Shown here in pieces: positions 28,002-37,300 of a DNA stretch of 64,000 nt. The stretch covers positions 1 through 64,000 of the forward strand of contig QFPO01000023.1 of the NCBI GenBank assembly GCA_003241385.1, in the 5' to 3' direction. The stretch's first letter is position 1. Each line of letters starts with the position of its first letter. Made by a program: the position numbers and the translations under genes. Source of the stretch: Rhodanobacter denitrificans (lineage in GTDB: Bacteria; Pseudomonadota; Gammaproteobacteria; Xanthomonadales; Rhodanobacteraceae). The notes below the pieces were generated by a model. It searched no databases and was not told the origin of the DNA. It saw only the letters and a program-made list of their open reading frames with translations.

Positions 28002-28772
28002 ATGCTGCATCGAGTCCGCCGCGCGGCGCTGGCCGCGCTCTGCGCCACCGTCATTTCCGCCTTCGGGGCCGGCCTCGCACGGGCCGCCGCCGCGCCTTCG
28101 CTGACCGATACGCTGGCCGCCGCCGCGCCGGCGCTCGACCGTCAGGTGCTCGCCCTGGCGACCCGGGCGCTGGCCTGTGCCGGCCGCCGGGCCGACGCTG
28201 CGCCGCGCACGCTCGGCGTGATCGACTACTCGCAGCCCTCGACGCGGCCGCGCCTGTGGGTGTTCGATCTGCAGGCGCAGCGGCTGCTGTTCGAGGAATG
28301 GGTCGCGCACGGCCGCAACACCGGCCAGGACCAGGCGACGCAGTTCTCGAACGAGGCCGGCAGCTACATGTCGAGCCTCGGCGGCTTCATGACCGAGGAA
28401 CCGTACGTCGGCCACAACGGCTATTCGCTGCGGCTGCGCGGCCTGGAGCCGGGCTTCAACGACCGCGCCCGCGAGCGCGCGATCGTGATCCACGGCGCAC
28501 CGTACGTCAGCCAGGACCTGATCCGCAGCCAGGGCCGGCTCGGCCGCAGCCTCGGCTGTCCGGCGGTGCGGCCGGCGATCGCACGCGCGTTGATCGACAC
28601 GATCCGCGACGGCGCATTCGTATTCGCGTACTACCCCGACCCGGCCTGGCTGGCCGGCTCGCGCCTGCTCGCGCCCGACTGCGGCGAAGCCGACGGCCGG
28701 CTCGCCGCGCAGGGCCCGGCTGCTGCGCCATCGGTCACGCGGCCCGCGGTGCGACCATCGGCACCGCATTGA
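28002..28772 (+). CDS. Murein L,D-transpeptidase catalytic-domain protein
   Basis: A 256-residue exported protein of the second L,D-transpeptidase type (YkuD_2-like). A signal peptide (to about residue 28) precedes LGVIDYSQPSTRPRLWVFDL, GRNTGQDQATQFSNEAGSYMS and the active site IVIHGAPYVS plus GRSLGCPAV with Cys186. The ATG at 28002 is chosen over a GTG two codons earlier. It lies 86 bases after the other L,D-transpeptidase and converges on pgeF with a 7-base gap. Confidence 0.85.
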   Translation: MLHRVRRAALAALCATVISAFGAGLARAAAAPSLTDTLAAAAPALDRQVLALATRALACAGRRADAAPRTLGVIDYSQPSTRPRLWVFDLQAQRLLFEEWVAHGRNTGQDQATQFSNEAGSYMSSLGGFMTEEPYVGHNGYSLRLRGLEPGFNDRARERAIVIHGAPYVSQDLIRSQGRLGRSLGCPAVRPAIARALIDTIRDGAFVFAYYPDPAWLAGSRLLAPDCGEADGRLAAQGPAAAPSVTRPAVRPSAPH

Positions 28773-28779
28773 CGGCTGC

Positions 28780-29532
28780 TCAGGCGCGCCAGATCAGGCT
28801 CGCGAAGCGGCCGGTCTGGGCCTGGCGCCGGTACGAGTAGAAGCGCGGATCGGCGAAGGTGTCGAAGCCGCCGCCGTGGACGCGCGCCACGCCGGCCGCG
28901 TGCAGCCGCCGCCGCGCCAGTGCCGCCAGATCGCAGCGCCAGTGTCCCGGACGCGTCGGCATGAACGCGGCGCCGGCGCCCGCATCGGATCCGACGAACG
29001 CGTCGTGCACTTCAACGCCGACTTCGTAGGATGCCGCGCCGATCGCCGGCCCGATCCACGCGAGCAGCCGGTCCGGTTCGCCGAGCGCCGCGAGCGCGGT
29101 CTCGACGACGCCCGAGGCGAGACCGCGCCAGCCGGCATGCACCGCGGCGACCGCCGCGCCGTCGTCGCGGCACAGCAGGATCGGCAGGCAGTCGGCGGTC
29201 AGCACCGCGAGCACGACGCCGCTGCGCCGCGTCAGCGCGGCATCGGCCTCGCGCGGTACGGCATCCGTCGCGGCCGCAGCGTCGAAGACCGTGGCTGCGG
29301 TGCCGTGCACCTGGCGCAGCCAGTGCGGCGGCGCCGGCAGCCCGAGCGCACCGACCAAGCCGGCGCGATTCGCGGCGACCGCCTCGGGCGCATCGCCGCA
29401 GCGATCGCCGAGATTGCAGTGCTCGAACGGCGCGACCGACCGGCCCGGCAGATCGCGCGTCGTGACGATCGCCTGCACGCCCGGCGGCGCCGGCCAGTCC
29501 GGCCGCAGCACGCCGGCGCGCGCCTCAGTCAT
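28780..29532 (-). CDS. pgeF: Peptidoglycan editing factor PgeF (laccase-domain)
   Basis: A YfiH/PgeF family protein, 250 residues, which hydrolyses wrongly built UDP-MurNAc-L-Ser in E. coli and has been described as a polyphenol oxidase. Metal-site motifs are present: WLRQVHGT, LTADCLPILL and AAVHAGWRGLASG, with the C-terminal FYSYRRQAQTGRFASLIW. It overlaps the rluD stop region by 8 bases, the usual rluD-pgeF arrangement. Confidence 0.93.
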   Translation of the reverse strand: MTEARAGVLRPDWPAPPGVQAIVTTRDLPGRSVAPFEHCNLGDRCGDAPEAVAANRAGLVGALGLPAPPHWLRQVHGTAATVFDAAAATDAVPREADAALTRRSGVVLAVLTADCLPILLCRDDGAAVAAVHAGWRGLASGVVETALAALGEPDRLLAWIGPAIGAASYEVGVEVHDAFVGSDAGAGAAFMPTRPGHWRCDLAALARRRLHAAGVARVHGGGFDTFADPRFYSYRRQAQTGRFASLIWRA

Positions 29533-30496
29533 CGAGACCGGCCGCGGCCGCGTCGGCGCGCAGGGCCGCGATCAGCCGCTCCAGGTCGGCCGGCCGCTCG
29601 GCCTTGACGGTGACGGTCTCGCCGCTGGCCGGATGCACGAACGCCAGCTGCTCGGCGTGCAGTGCCTGGCGGCGGAAGCCGCGCAGCGCCTCGACCAGCT
29701 CCGGCGTGGCGCCCTTCGGATACTTCAGACCGTTGCCGTAGGTGGCGTCGCCGACCAGCGGATGGCGGATGTGCGCCATGTGCACGCGGATCTGGTGCGT
29801 GCGGCCGGTCTCGAGCCGGCATTCGATGCGCGTCATCGCACGGTAGCGCTCGCGCACGCGGTAGTGCGTGACCGCCTCGCGGCCGTCCTCGCGCACGGCC
29901 TGCTTGATGCGGTCGCGCGGATGGCGGTCGATCGGCGCGTCGACCGTGCCGCCGGCGATCATCGGGCCGTAGACGACGGCCTCGTACTGGCGGTGCACGT
30001 CGCGGTCGGACAGCTGCGCGACCAGGGCGGTATGCGCGCGCAGCGTGCGCGCGACGACCATCAGACCCGAGGTGTCCTTGTCGAGCCGGTGCACGATGCC
30101 GCCGCGCGGGATCGCCGCCAGTGCCGGATCGTGGTGCAGCAGCGCGTTCTGCAGCGTGCCGGCCGGATTGCCGGCGCCCGGATGCACGACCAGGCCCGGC
30201 GGCTTGTTGACGACCAGGATGTCGGCGTCCTCGTAGCGGATGTCGAGGTCGATCGGCTCGGCCTCGGCGTCGATCTCGCGCTCGAGCCTGACCTGCAGCG
30301 TGACGGTCTCGCCGCCGACGACGATCTGGCGCGGTACCGCCGAGGCGCCGTCGACGTGCACGGCGCCCTCCTTGATCCAGCCGGTCAGGCGCGAACGCGA
30401 GTAGTCGGGCAGCAGTTCGGCCAGGGCCTGGTCCAGGCGGCGGCCAGCCAGCGCCTCGGGAATACGTACGTTCAGCGTCGATTCGGTGTTGTTCAT
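29525..30496 (-). CDS. rluD: 23S rRNA pseudouridine synthase RluD
   Basis: Makes pseudouridines 1911, 1915 and 1917 in helix 69 of 23S rRNA. The 323-residue protein has an N-terminal S4 domain (RRLDQALAELLPDYSRSRL) and the catalytic motif HRLDKDTSGLMVVA with its Asp, followed by ETGRTHQIRVHMAHI. It is transcribed divergently from bamD with 78 bases between, a conserved arrangement in gammaproteobacteria. Confidence 0.95.
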   Translation of the reverse strand: MNNTESTLNVRIPEALAGRRLDQALAELLPDYSRSRLTGWIKEGAVHVDGASAVPRQIVVGGETVTLQVRLEREIDAEAEPIDLDIRYEDADILVVNKPPGLVVHPGAGNPAGTLQNALLHHDPALAAIPRGGIVHRLDKDTSGLMVVARTLRAHTALVAQLSDRDVHRQYEAVVYGPMIAGGTVDAPIDRHPRDRIKQAVREDGREAVTHYRVRERYRAMTRIECRLETGRTHQIRVHMAHIRHPLVGDATYGNGLKYPKGATPELVEALRGFRRQALHAEQLAFVHPASGETVTVKAERPADLERLIAALRADAAAAGLDD

Positions 30497-30574
30497 GGTC
30501 CTTTGCGCAGTTTCCGACCGTCGTGACGTTCGGGTTATGATCGGCCGTCAATCATCGCAAACCCTCACCCGCGC

Positions 30575-31411
30575 ATGCCAATCCTTCCGTCTCTCCGCGT
30601 CGCCCGGCGCGTTCTCCTGCTGCTCGTGCTGGCCCTGGCGATGGCCGGCTGCAAGACCTTCGGCAAGCGCGGCAACGAGCTGGAGACCCTGCCGGTCGAA
30701 CAGCTCTACCAGCGCGGCGTGACGGCGATCGACGCCGGCAACTACGGCCAGGCGACCGAGACGTTCTCGCGGCTGATCGGGCGTTTCCCGTTCGGCGCGT
30801 ACTCGGAGCAGTCGCAGATCAACCTCGCCTACGCGCAGTACAAGAGCTACAAGAACGACGACGCGTACTCGACGATCAACCGCTTCATCCGCACCTATCC
30901 GACGCACAAGAACATCGATTACGCGTACTACCTGCGCGGCCTGATCAATTTCGACCGCCAGACCGACTTCCTGAGCCGCATGGTCGGCCTCGACACGACG
31001 CGACGCGACCAGGCGTTCCTGAACCAGTCGTTCGAGGACTTCTCCGAGCTGCTCAAGCGCTATCCGCAGAGCCGCTACGCGCCCGACGGCCGCCAGCGCC
31101 TGATCTACCTGCGCGACTCGATGGCCAAGGCCGAGATCAACATCGCGCTGTTCTATCTGCGCAAGGGCGCCTACGTCGCCGCGGCGAACCGCGCCAAGTA
31201 CGTCGTCGAAACCTATCCGCAGACCGTCCAGGTCGGCGACGGCCTGGCGATCATGGTCGACTCCTACCGCGCGCTCGGCCAGGACCAGCTCGCCGCCGAT
31301 GCCGAACGCGTGCTCAAGCTGAACTACCCCGAGCACGCCTCGTTCGCCGGCAAGTGGCCGCAGTACCACTCCAACTGGTGGAAGCTGCTGCCGGTCATCA
31401 AGCGCGGCTGA
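30575..31411 (+). CDS. bamD: Outer membrane assembly lipoprotein BamD
   Basis: An essential lipoprotein of the BAM complex that inserts beta-barrel proteins into the outer membrane. The signal ends in the lipobox AMAGC (Cys26). Tetratricopeptide-like repeats follow (LYQRGVTAIDAGNYGQATETF, FGAYSEQSQINLAYAQYKS, YAPDGRQRLIYLRDSMAKAE). The 278-residue length matches Xanthomonadales BamD. An in-frame start further upstream is not needed. Confidence 0.94.
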   Translation: MPILPSLRVARRVLLLLVLALAMAGCKTFGKRGNELETLPVEQLYQRGVTAIDAGNYGQATETFSRLIGRFPFGAYSEQSQINLAYAQYKSYKNDDAYSTINRFIRTYPTHKNIDYAYYLRGLINFDRQTDFLSRMVGLDTTRRDQAFLNQSFEDFSELLKRYPQSRYAPDGRQRLIYLRDSMAKAEINIALFYLRKGAYVAAANRAKYVVETYPQTVQVGDGLAIMVDSYRALGQDQLAADAERVLKLNYPEHASFAGKWPQYHSNWWKLLPVIKRG

Positions 31412-31447
31412 GGCCGCGCCGGACCGCCGGATTGCACGGCGCCCGGA

Positions 31448-32041
31448 TCAGTTCGGCGCGACGACGCGGATCGTGTCGTCGTAGTGGTAGGTCTGCTCGC
31501 TGTGGGTCTTCTTGCCGAGCGCCTCACCGTCGGTGACCGCCTGCAAGATGCGCCCGTCCGCTCCGACCAGGATGCGGCTGTGCGAGGTCACCGAGATCCC
31601 CATCATCGTCATCGCCACGTCGAAGCTGTAGGCGTGCGCCGGCTTGCCGCCGAATTCGGCCGCGCCTTCGTCGACGACGTTGGACAGACCCTTCTGCATC
31701 TGTTCGATCGTCTCGGGCACCAGCTGGCGGACGATCGCGCTGGCGTCGAACGGCGGCTTCATCCAGCCGCCGTCGCCGTTGCGCATCCAGGTGCCCTCGG
31801 GCAGCACGATCATCTCCATCTGGTCGGTCTTGAGGTGCACGCGCTGGCTGGTGTCGTAGCGCACGGTCGAGCGCGCCTGCTGGCCGCCGGTGTTCGAGAC
31901 CGTCTCGACGCGGACGCGCGCGTCCATCGTCGCGCGATGCGCCGCGAGGACGGCGTCGCGCGCATCGGCGCGGACCGGCGAGGCGAACGCGACGGCCGCC
32001 AGGGCCAGGAACGACAACGCACAGCGGATCGTCGGGCTCAC
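31448..32041 (-). CDS. Exported protein, LolA-like fold possible
   Basis: A 197-residue protein with a signal peptide (FLALAAVAFASPVRA). The pattern RVRVETVSNTGGQQARSTVRYD, with alternating strands and EMIVLPEGTWMRNGDGGW, suggests a LolA/LppX-like lipid-binding sandwich, but no family is firmly recognised. The start is placed at a GTG at 32041 preceded by GGAG; a longer ORF upstream gives no signal peptide. It converges with bamD. Confidence 0.65.
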   Translation of the reverse strand: MSPTIRCALSFLALAAVAFASPVRADARDAVLAAHRATMDARVRVETVSNTGGQQARSTVRYDTSQRVHLKTDQMEMIVLPEGTWMRNGDGGWMKPPFDASAIVRQLVPETIEQMQKGLSNVVDEGAAEFGGKPAHAYSFDVAMTMMGISVTSHSRILVGADGRILQAVTDGEALGKKTHSEQTYHYDDTIRVVAPN

Positions 32042-32273
32042 GGCGCGCTCCGGGGAAAGGTGGGGCGCATTGTGCGCGTCGCCGCCGCGGCACGGAACCC
32101 TCCGTCCAGCCCGATACCCGCCTCCGCCGGGGCGGGCTACAATGCCGCTTTTACGACCACCCCGACGCGGCACAGCCCGCCCGATCCCACCCCAGCCGTC
32201 CGCCGCCCGCCCCGTGCCGCAGCGCCAGCGCCCGCACGTTCGCGAGCCCGGACCGTCACGCCCGGAGTCCTTG

Positions 32274-33377
32274 ATGATTTTCGAAACGATCGCCCGCACC
32301 GGCCACGAGGAAGTGGTGTTCTGCCACAACCCGGACGTGGGTCTGAAGGCCATCATCGCGGTCCACAACACCGTGCTCGGCCCCGCACTCGGCGGCCTGC
32401 GCATGTGGCCGTACAAGAGCGAGCAGGAAGCGGTCAACGACGTGCTGCGACTGTCGCGCGGCATGACCTACAAGAACGCGGTCGCCGGCCTCAATCTCGG
32501 CGGCGGCAAGGCCGTCATCATCGGCGATCCGTCCAAGGACAAGTCCGAGGCGCTGTTCCGCGCGTTCGGCCGCTTCGTCAACTCGCTCAACGGCCGCTAC
32601 ATCACCGCCGAGGACGTCGGCATCGACGTCAACGACATGGAATGGGTGTTCCGCGAGACGCAGTTCGTGACCGGCGTGCACCAGGTTCACGGCGGCTCCG
32701 GCGATCCGTCGCCGTTCACCGCCTACGGCACGCTCCAGGGCCTGCTCGCCTCGCTGAACGCGAAGTTCGGCAGCGAAGAGGTCGGCCGCCACGTCTACGC
32801 CGTGCAGGGCGTCGGCCACGTCGGCCTGGAGTTCGTCAAGCTGCTGCGCGAGCACGACGCCAAGGTGTTCGTGACCGACATCAACCGTGACGCCGTGCAG
32901 CGCTGCGTCGACGAGTTCGGCTGCGAGGCGGTCGGCATCGACGAGATCTACGACGTCGACGCCGACGTGTTCAGCCCCTGCGCGCTCGGCGGCACGATCA
33001 ACGAGCAGACGCTGCCGCGGCTCAAGTGCAGGGTCATCTGCGGCGCCGCCAACAACCAGCTGGCGACCGACGCGATCGGCGAGGAAGTCGAGCGCCGCGG
33101 CATCCTCTACGCACCGGACTACGCGGTCAACGCCGGCGGCGTCATGAACATCTCGCTGGAGATCGACGGCTACAACCGCGAGCGCGCGATGCGCATGATG
33201 CGCACGATCTATCACAACCTCACGCGCATCTTCCAGATCGCCGGGCAGGACGGCATTCCGACGTTCCGCGCCGCCGACCGCATGGCCGAGGAACGCATCC
33301 AGACGATCGGCAAGCTGCGCCTGCCGCACATGGGCAACCACGCGCCGCGTTTCGAAGGGCGCATGCGCGGTCAGTGA
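32274..33377 (+). CDS. Leucine dehydrogenase (Glu/Leu/Phe/Val family)
   Basis: Oxidative deamination of branched-chain amino acids to 2-oxo acids with NAD. The 367 residues show the catalytic Lys motif GLNLGGGKAVIIGD, GPALGGLRMW, TAEDVGIDVNDM, the NAD motif VQGVGHVGLEFV and CGAANNQLA. Sequence and length fit leucine rather than glutamate dehydrogenase. A leucine role agrees with the isovaleryl-CoA dehydrogenase and methylcrotonyl-CoA carboxylase genes downstream, which complete degradation of the carbon skeleton. Confidence 0.88.
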   Translation: MIFETIARTGHEEVVFCHNPDVGLKAIIAVHNTVLGPALGGLRMWPYKSEQEAVNDVLRLSRGMTYKNAVAGLNLGGGKAVIIGDPSKDKSEALFRAFGRFVNSLNGRYITAEDVGIDVNDMEWVFRETQFVTGVHQVHGGSGDPSPFTAYGTLQGLLASLNAKFGSEEVGRHVYAVQGVGHVGLEFVKLLREHDAKVFVTDINRDAVQRCVDEFGCEAVGIDEIYDVDADVFSPCALGGTINEQTLPRLKCRVICGAANNQLATDAIGEEVERRGILYAPDYAVNAGGVMNISLEIDGYNRERAMRMMRTIYHNLTRIFQIAGQDGIPTFRAADRMAEERIQTIGKLRLPHMGNHAPRFEGRMRGQ

Positions 33378-33383
33378 CGCCCG

Positions 33384-33412
33384 GCGCAGCCGGACCTCGC
33401 GTCCGGCTGCGC
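33384..33412. terminator. Hairpin after leucine dehydrogenase
   Basis: GCGCAGCCGGAC and GTCCGGCTGCGC pair over 12 bp around a CTCGC loop, seven bases past the stop codon. No T-run follows, so it may be a terminator-like or RNA-protecting hairpin. Confidence 0.6.
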
Positions 33413-33902
33413 TCGCTGTCATCGCGCGCAGGCCGGCCAGGTCCGGTCTGCGCGTCGCACCGCGACGGCCGGCTGCCGATCGCGGCGCGCCTCGCGCGGC
33501 GGAGGATCGCTACCGCGTCCGACTGTCATCGAACGAACGCCGCGACGTGCTTTCGCATCGGCCGCGGTGCGTCGGCACCAGCGGCCATGTGGCCCTGCGC
33601 GCGCGTCGAATCGAGGTCTTTTCCGCGCATCTGCGACTCGCCGGTCGGCCGGACGGATCGCGCCGTCGACGAAGCGACTCGGTGCCGCCCGCTTGCCGCG
33701 GTGCAACAGCCGCGAACGCGCAGAACCGGCGTGACGGACCGCCCGATGCTTCGCCGGCCCCGCCGACGTGACCCGCGTGATCGGAGCGGTCGGCCGCGTG
33801 GTCGCGCATGCTCCGAATGTGGCAGAGTGCGCGCTTCGTTGCGACGGACCGCCGGTCGCCGTCGCGTACGCTCGTCCTGCGACCACAACGGAGCCGTCCG
33901 CC
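33413..33902. other. Gene-free 490-base region
   Basis: I see no supportable gene here; the open frames on both strands are Arg/Ala-rich and lack family features. It presumably holds the promoter of the isovaleryl-CoA dehydrogenase gene, but no clear promoter or operator stands out. Confidence 0.5.
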
Positions 33903-35060
33903 ATGCGTCCTTTCCAACTCGGTGAAGACCTCGACCTGCTGCGCGAGACCGTGCACGCCTTCGCCGAGAAGGAGATCGCGCCGCGCGCCGACCGCATCGA
34001 CCAGGAGAACCAGTTCCCGGCCGATCTGTGGCGCAAGTTCGGCGAGCTCGGCCTGCTCGGCGTCACCGTGCCGGGCGAATACGGCGGCTCGGAGCTGGGC
34101 TATCTCGCCCATGTCGTCGCGCTGGAGGAGATCTCGCGCGCGTCCGGCTCGGTCGGCCTGTCCTACGGCGCGCACTCGAACCTGTGCGTGCAGAACCTCA
34201 ACCACAACGGCAGCGAGGCGCAGCGCCGCAAGTACCTGCCGAAGCTGTGCAGCGGCGAATGGGTCGGCGCGCTGGCGATGAGCGAACCCGGCGCGGGCTC
34301 GGACGTGGTCGGCTCGATGACCTGCCGTGCCGAGCAGCGCGGCGATGTCTGGGTCGCCAATGGCAGCAAGATGTGGATCACCAACGGCCCCGACGCCGAC
34401 GTGCTGCTGGTCTACATGCGCACCGCGCCGAAGCCGGCCGGCTCGCGCTGCATGACCGCCTTCATCGTCGAGAAAGGCATGAAGGGCTTCTCGACCGCGC
34501 AGAAGCTCGACAAACTCGGCATGCGCGGCTCCAACACCTGCGAGCTGGTCTTCGAGGACTGCGAGATCCCCGACGAGAACCGCGTCGGCGAGGTCAACGA
34601 AGGCGTGCGCGTGCTGATGAGCGGCCTGGATACCGAGCGCCTGGTGCTGTCGGGCGGTCCGATCGGGCTGATGCAGGCCGCGCTCGACATTTCCCTGCCG
34701 TACGTGCGCGAGCGCAAGCAGTTCAACGCGCCGATCGGCACGTTCGGCGTCATGCAGGCCAAGATCGCCGATATGTACACGGCGCTGCAGTCCTCGCGCG
34801 CGTTCGCCTATCAGGTGGCCGCCGACTTCGACCGTGGCATCAAGTCGCGCATCGATCCGGCCGCCTGCCTGCTCAACGCCTCGCGCAACGCGGTCAACGT
34901 CGCGCTCGAGGCGATCCAGACACTCGGCGGCAACGGCTATATCAACGAATTCCCGACCGGCCGCATTCTGCGCGACGCCAAGCTCTACGAGATCGGCGCC
35001 GGCACCAACGAGATCCGCCGCATGCTGATCGGCCGCGAGCTGTTCCACGGCAAGAGCTGA
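33903..35060 (+). CDS. liuA: Isovaleryl-CoA dehydrogenase
   Basis: A FAD acyl-CoA dehydrogenase that oxidises isovaleryl-CoA to 3-methylcrotonyl-CoA in leucine breakdown. The 385 residues carry GVTVPGEYGGSELGYL, LAMSEPGAGSDVVGSM, KMWITNGPDADVLLVY and the C-terminal ETLGGNGY-like block (IQTLGGNGYINEFP, YEIGAGTNEIRRMLIGREL). FDTERLVLSGGPIG-type sequence and the neighbouring carboxylase gene point to isovaleryl-CoA rather than other short-chain substrates. The start at 33903 (MRPFQLGEDLDLL) is standard. Confidence 0.9.
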   Translation: MRPFQLGEDLDLLRETVHAFAEKEIAPRADRIDQENQFPADLWRKFGELGLLGVTVPGEYGGSELGYLAHVVALEEISRASGSVGLSYGAHSNLCVQNLNHNGSEAQRRKYLPKLCSGEWVGALAMSEPGAGSDVVGSMTCRAEQRGDVWVANGSKMWITNGPDADVLLVYMRTAPKPAGSRCMTAFIVEKGMKGFSTAQKLDKLGMRGSNTCELVFEDCEIPDENRVGEVNEGVRVLMSGLDTERLVLSGGPIGLMQAALDISLPYVRERKQFNAPIGTFGVMQAKIADMYTALQSSRAFAYQVAADFDRGIKSRIDPAACLLNASRNAVNVALEAIQTLGGNGYINEFPTGRILRDAKLYEIGAGTNEIRRMLIGRELFHGKS

Positions 35061-35285
35061 GCGCGGGCCGCCGTACGCCCCCGGCGGCGCGGCGGCGTCG
35101 CCGGGGCACCGGCGCTTGCGGAAGGTCGACCCCTGCCCCATCTGGCTGCGGACGGCATCCGTGCGGCCGGTCGCAACGGTCACGGCGCCGTCCCCGTCCA
35201 CACCCGGCCGCGGTCCGGCGGCCTGCTAGAATGCGCGCCCGGCCGGCGCCCCACGTCCGGCCCGCCCGCACCAGGAGTAGATCCC

Positions 35286-36458
35286 ATGTCTGATGTCTTC
35301 ATCGTCGGCGCCAAGCGCACCGCCATCGGTTCCATGCTCGGCCAGTTCACCGGCGTGCCGACGCCGACCCTGGGCGCCACCGCGATCCGCGCCGCGCTCG
35401 AGCAGTCCGGCGTCGCCGCCGACCAGGTCTCCGAGGTCATCATGGGCTGCGTGCTGCCGGCCAATCTCGGCCAGGCGCCGGCCCGCCAGGCCGCGCTGGC
35501 CGCCGGCCTGCCGACCGCCACCGGCTGCACGACGATCAACAAGGTCTGCGGCTCGGGCATGAAGGCGGTGATGCTCGCGCACGATCTGATCAAGGCCGGC
35601 TCGGCGAGCATCGTCGTCGCCGGCGGCATGGAATCGATGACCAATGCGCCGCACATGGTCGGCGCGCGCGGCGGCCTGCGCTACGGCGACGCCAAGCTGG
35701 TCGACCACATGGCCTGGGACGGCCTGACCAACCCCTACGACGGCCAGTCGATGGGCGTGTTCGCCGAGGCGACCGCCGACAAGTACGGCTTCACACGCGA
35801 GGAGCAGGATGCCTACGCGATCGAGTCGGTCAAGCGCGCGCAGGCGGCGATCGCGAACGGCGCGTTCGGCGACGAGATCGTCCCGGTCAAGGTCGCCACG
35901 CGCAAGGGCGAGGTCGCGATCGATACCGACGAGCAGCCCGGCAAGTCCGATGTCGCCAAGATTCCGACGCTCAAACCCGCGTTCCGCAAGGACGGCACGG
36001 TGACCGCAGCCAGCTCCTCGAGCATCTCCGACGGCGCCGCGGCGCTGATCGTGGCCGGCGCCGAGGCGGCGAACGCGGCCGGCGCCACGCCGCTGGCGCG
36101 CATCGTCGGCCACGCAACCTGGTCGCAGCAGCCGGAGTGGTTCACGACCGCGCCGATCGGCGCGATCAGGAAGCTGCTCGACCAGACCGGCTGGCGCGTC
36201 GAGGACGTCGACCTGTTCGAGGTCAACGAAGCGTTCGCGGTGGTCGCGATGGCGCCGATCCGCGAGTTCGGCATCCCGCACGAGAAGCTCAACGTCAACG
36301 GCGGCGCCTGCGCGCTCGGCCATCCGATCGGCGCCTCCGGTGCGCGTCTGATCGTCACGCTGCTGCACGCCCTGCGCGCGCGCGGCGGCAAGCGCGGTAT
36401 CGCGTCGCTGTGCATCGGCGGCGGCGAAGCGACCGCGATCGCGATCGAACTGGTGTAG
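35286..36458 (+). CDS. Acetyl-CoA C-acetyltransferase (thiolase)
   Basis: A 390-residue thiolase that condenses or cleaves acetoacetyl-CoA. Active-site residues are Cys88 in INKVCGSGMKAV, the His in GGACALGHPIGASG, and the second Cys in ASLCIGGGEATA. In this place it can finish leucine degradation (acetoacetate to acetyl-CoA) or feed the PHB pathway with the phaB genes. GGAGTAG just precedes the ATG. It is co-directional with liuA and liuB. Confidence 0.92.
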   Translation: MSDVFIVGAKRTAIGSMLGQFTGVPTPTLGATAIRAALEQSGVAADQVSEVIMGCVLPANLGQAPARQAALAAGLPTATGCTTINKVCGSGMKAVMLAHDLIKAGSASIVVAGGMESMTNAPHMVGARGGLRYGDAKLVDHMAWDGLTNPYDGQSMGVFAEATADKYGFTREEQDAYAIESVKRAQAAIANGAFGDEIVPVKVATRKGEVAIDTDEQPGKSDVAKIPTLKPAFRKDGTVTAASSSSISDGAAALIVAGAEAANAAGATPLARIVGHATWSQQPEWFTTAPIGAIRKLLDQTGWRVEDVDLFEVNEAFAVVAMAPIREFGIPHEKLNVNGGACALGHPIGASGARLIVTLLHALRARGGKRGIASLCIGGGEATAIAIELV

Positions 36459-36544
36459 TGACGTTGTCGTAGGCGCGTCGCCCGTCTGGCGGGCGGCGCG
36501 TACGCAAGTCCCGTTGCATCCATCATCCGAGGGAGGATTCGATC

Positions 36545-37051
36545 ATGTCGCTGTCCAAGCTGATATCCGTTTCGCTGTTGATGCTCACGCTCGCCGCCTG
36601 CGGCGACGATGCCCAGAAGCAGGCCCAGCAGGCCGCCGAGGACGCCAAGAAGGCCGCTCACGAGGCCGCTCAGGCGACCAAGGAAGCCGCCGACAAGGCC
36701 GCCGTGGCGACGCGCGAGGCGGCCGCCTCGGCCGGTGCCGCCGTGTCCGAGGCCGCCGACAAGGCCGGCGAGAAGGCCGACAGCGCCTGGGACAAGGCCA
36801 AGGACGCGGCGGCCGCAGCCGCCGACGCGACCAAGGAAGCGGCCGACCATGCCGCCGACGCGACCAAGGAGGCCGCATCGGCCACCGGCCAGACCGTGAA
36901 GGAAGGCGCCAAGGAAGCCTGGGACGCGACCAAGGCCGCCGGACGCGAGGTCAAGGCCGGCGCCAAGGAAGTCGGGCACGACATCAAGGAAACCGCCAAG
37001 GACGCCAAGGACGCCGCGTCCGACGCCGTCAAGAAGGACGGCCACGACTGA
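36545..37051 (+). CDS. Ala/Lys-rich helical lipoprotein, LEA-like repeats
   Basis: A 168-residue protein with a lipoprotein signal (LTLAACGDD, Cys20). The remainder is almost entirely Ala, Lys, Glu, Asp and Thr in amphipathic helical repeats such as ATKEAADKAA, DATKEAADHAA and DATKEAASATG, resembling late-embryogenesis-abundant or apolipoprotein-like 11-mer repeats. No enzyme motif is seen. It may be a periplasmic spacer or stress protein. GGGAGG precedes the ATG. The gene lies between thiolase and liuB. Confidence 0.78.
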   Translation: MSLSKLISVSLLMLTLAACGDDAQKQAQQAAEDAKKAAHEAAQATKEAADKAAVATREAAASAGAAVSEAADKAGEKADSAWDKAKDAAAAAADATKEAADHAADATKEAASATGQTVKEGAKEAWDATKAAGREVKAGAKEVGHDIKETAKDAKDAASDAVKKDGHD

Positions 37052-37300
37052 TCGACGGCCCGACCGCGCGCGGCCGTGCCGCGCCGCGGATCGGCGTGCG
37101 CCCCGATCCGCGCACGACCGTCATCCGAGTCCGCGCCCGCCGGTCGCTCCCGTAGCGGCCGGCGCGCCGACATCGCCCGCGACGGCCCGGCCCTGCCGGG
37201 CCGTTCGCATTCAGGGCCTGCGCAGGCGATGCGCGTCGCGCCGTTGGCACCACCGGACGGCTGTGCTTTCATGCGCACCACTTCACGCACGGGTCCCGCC

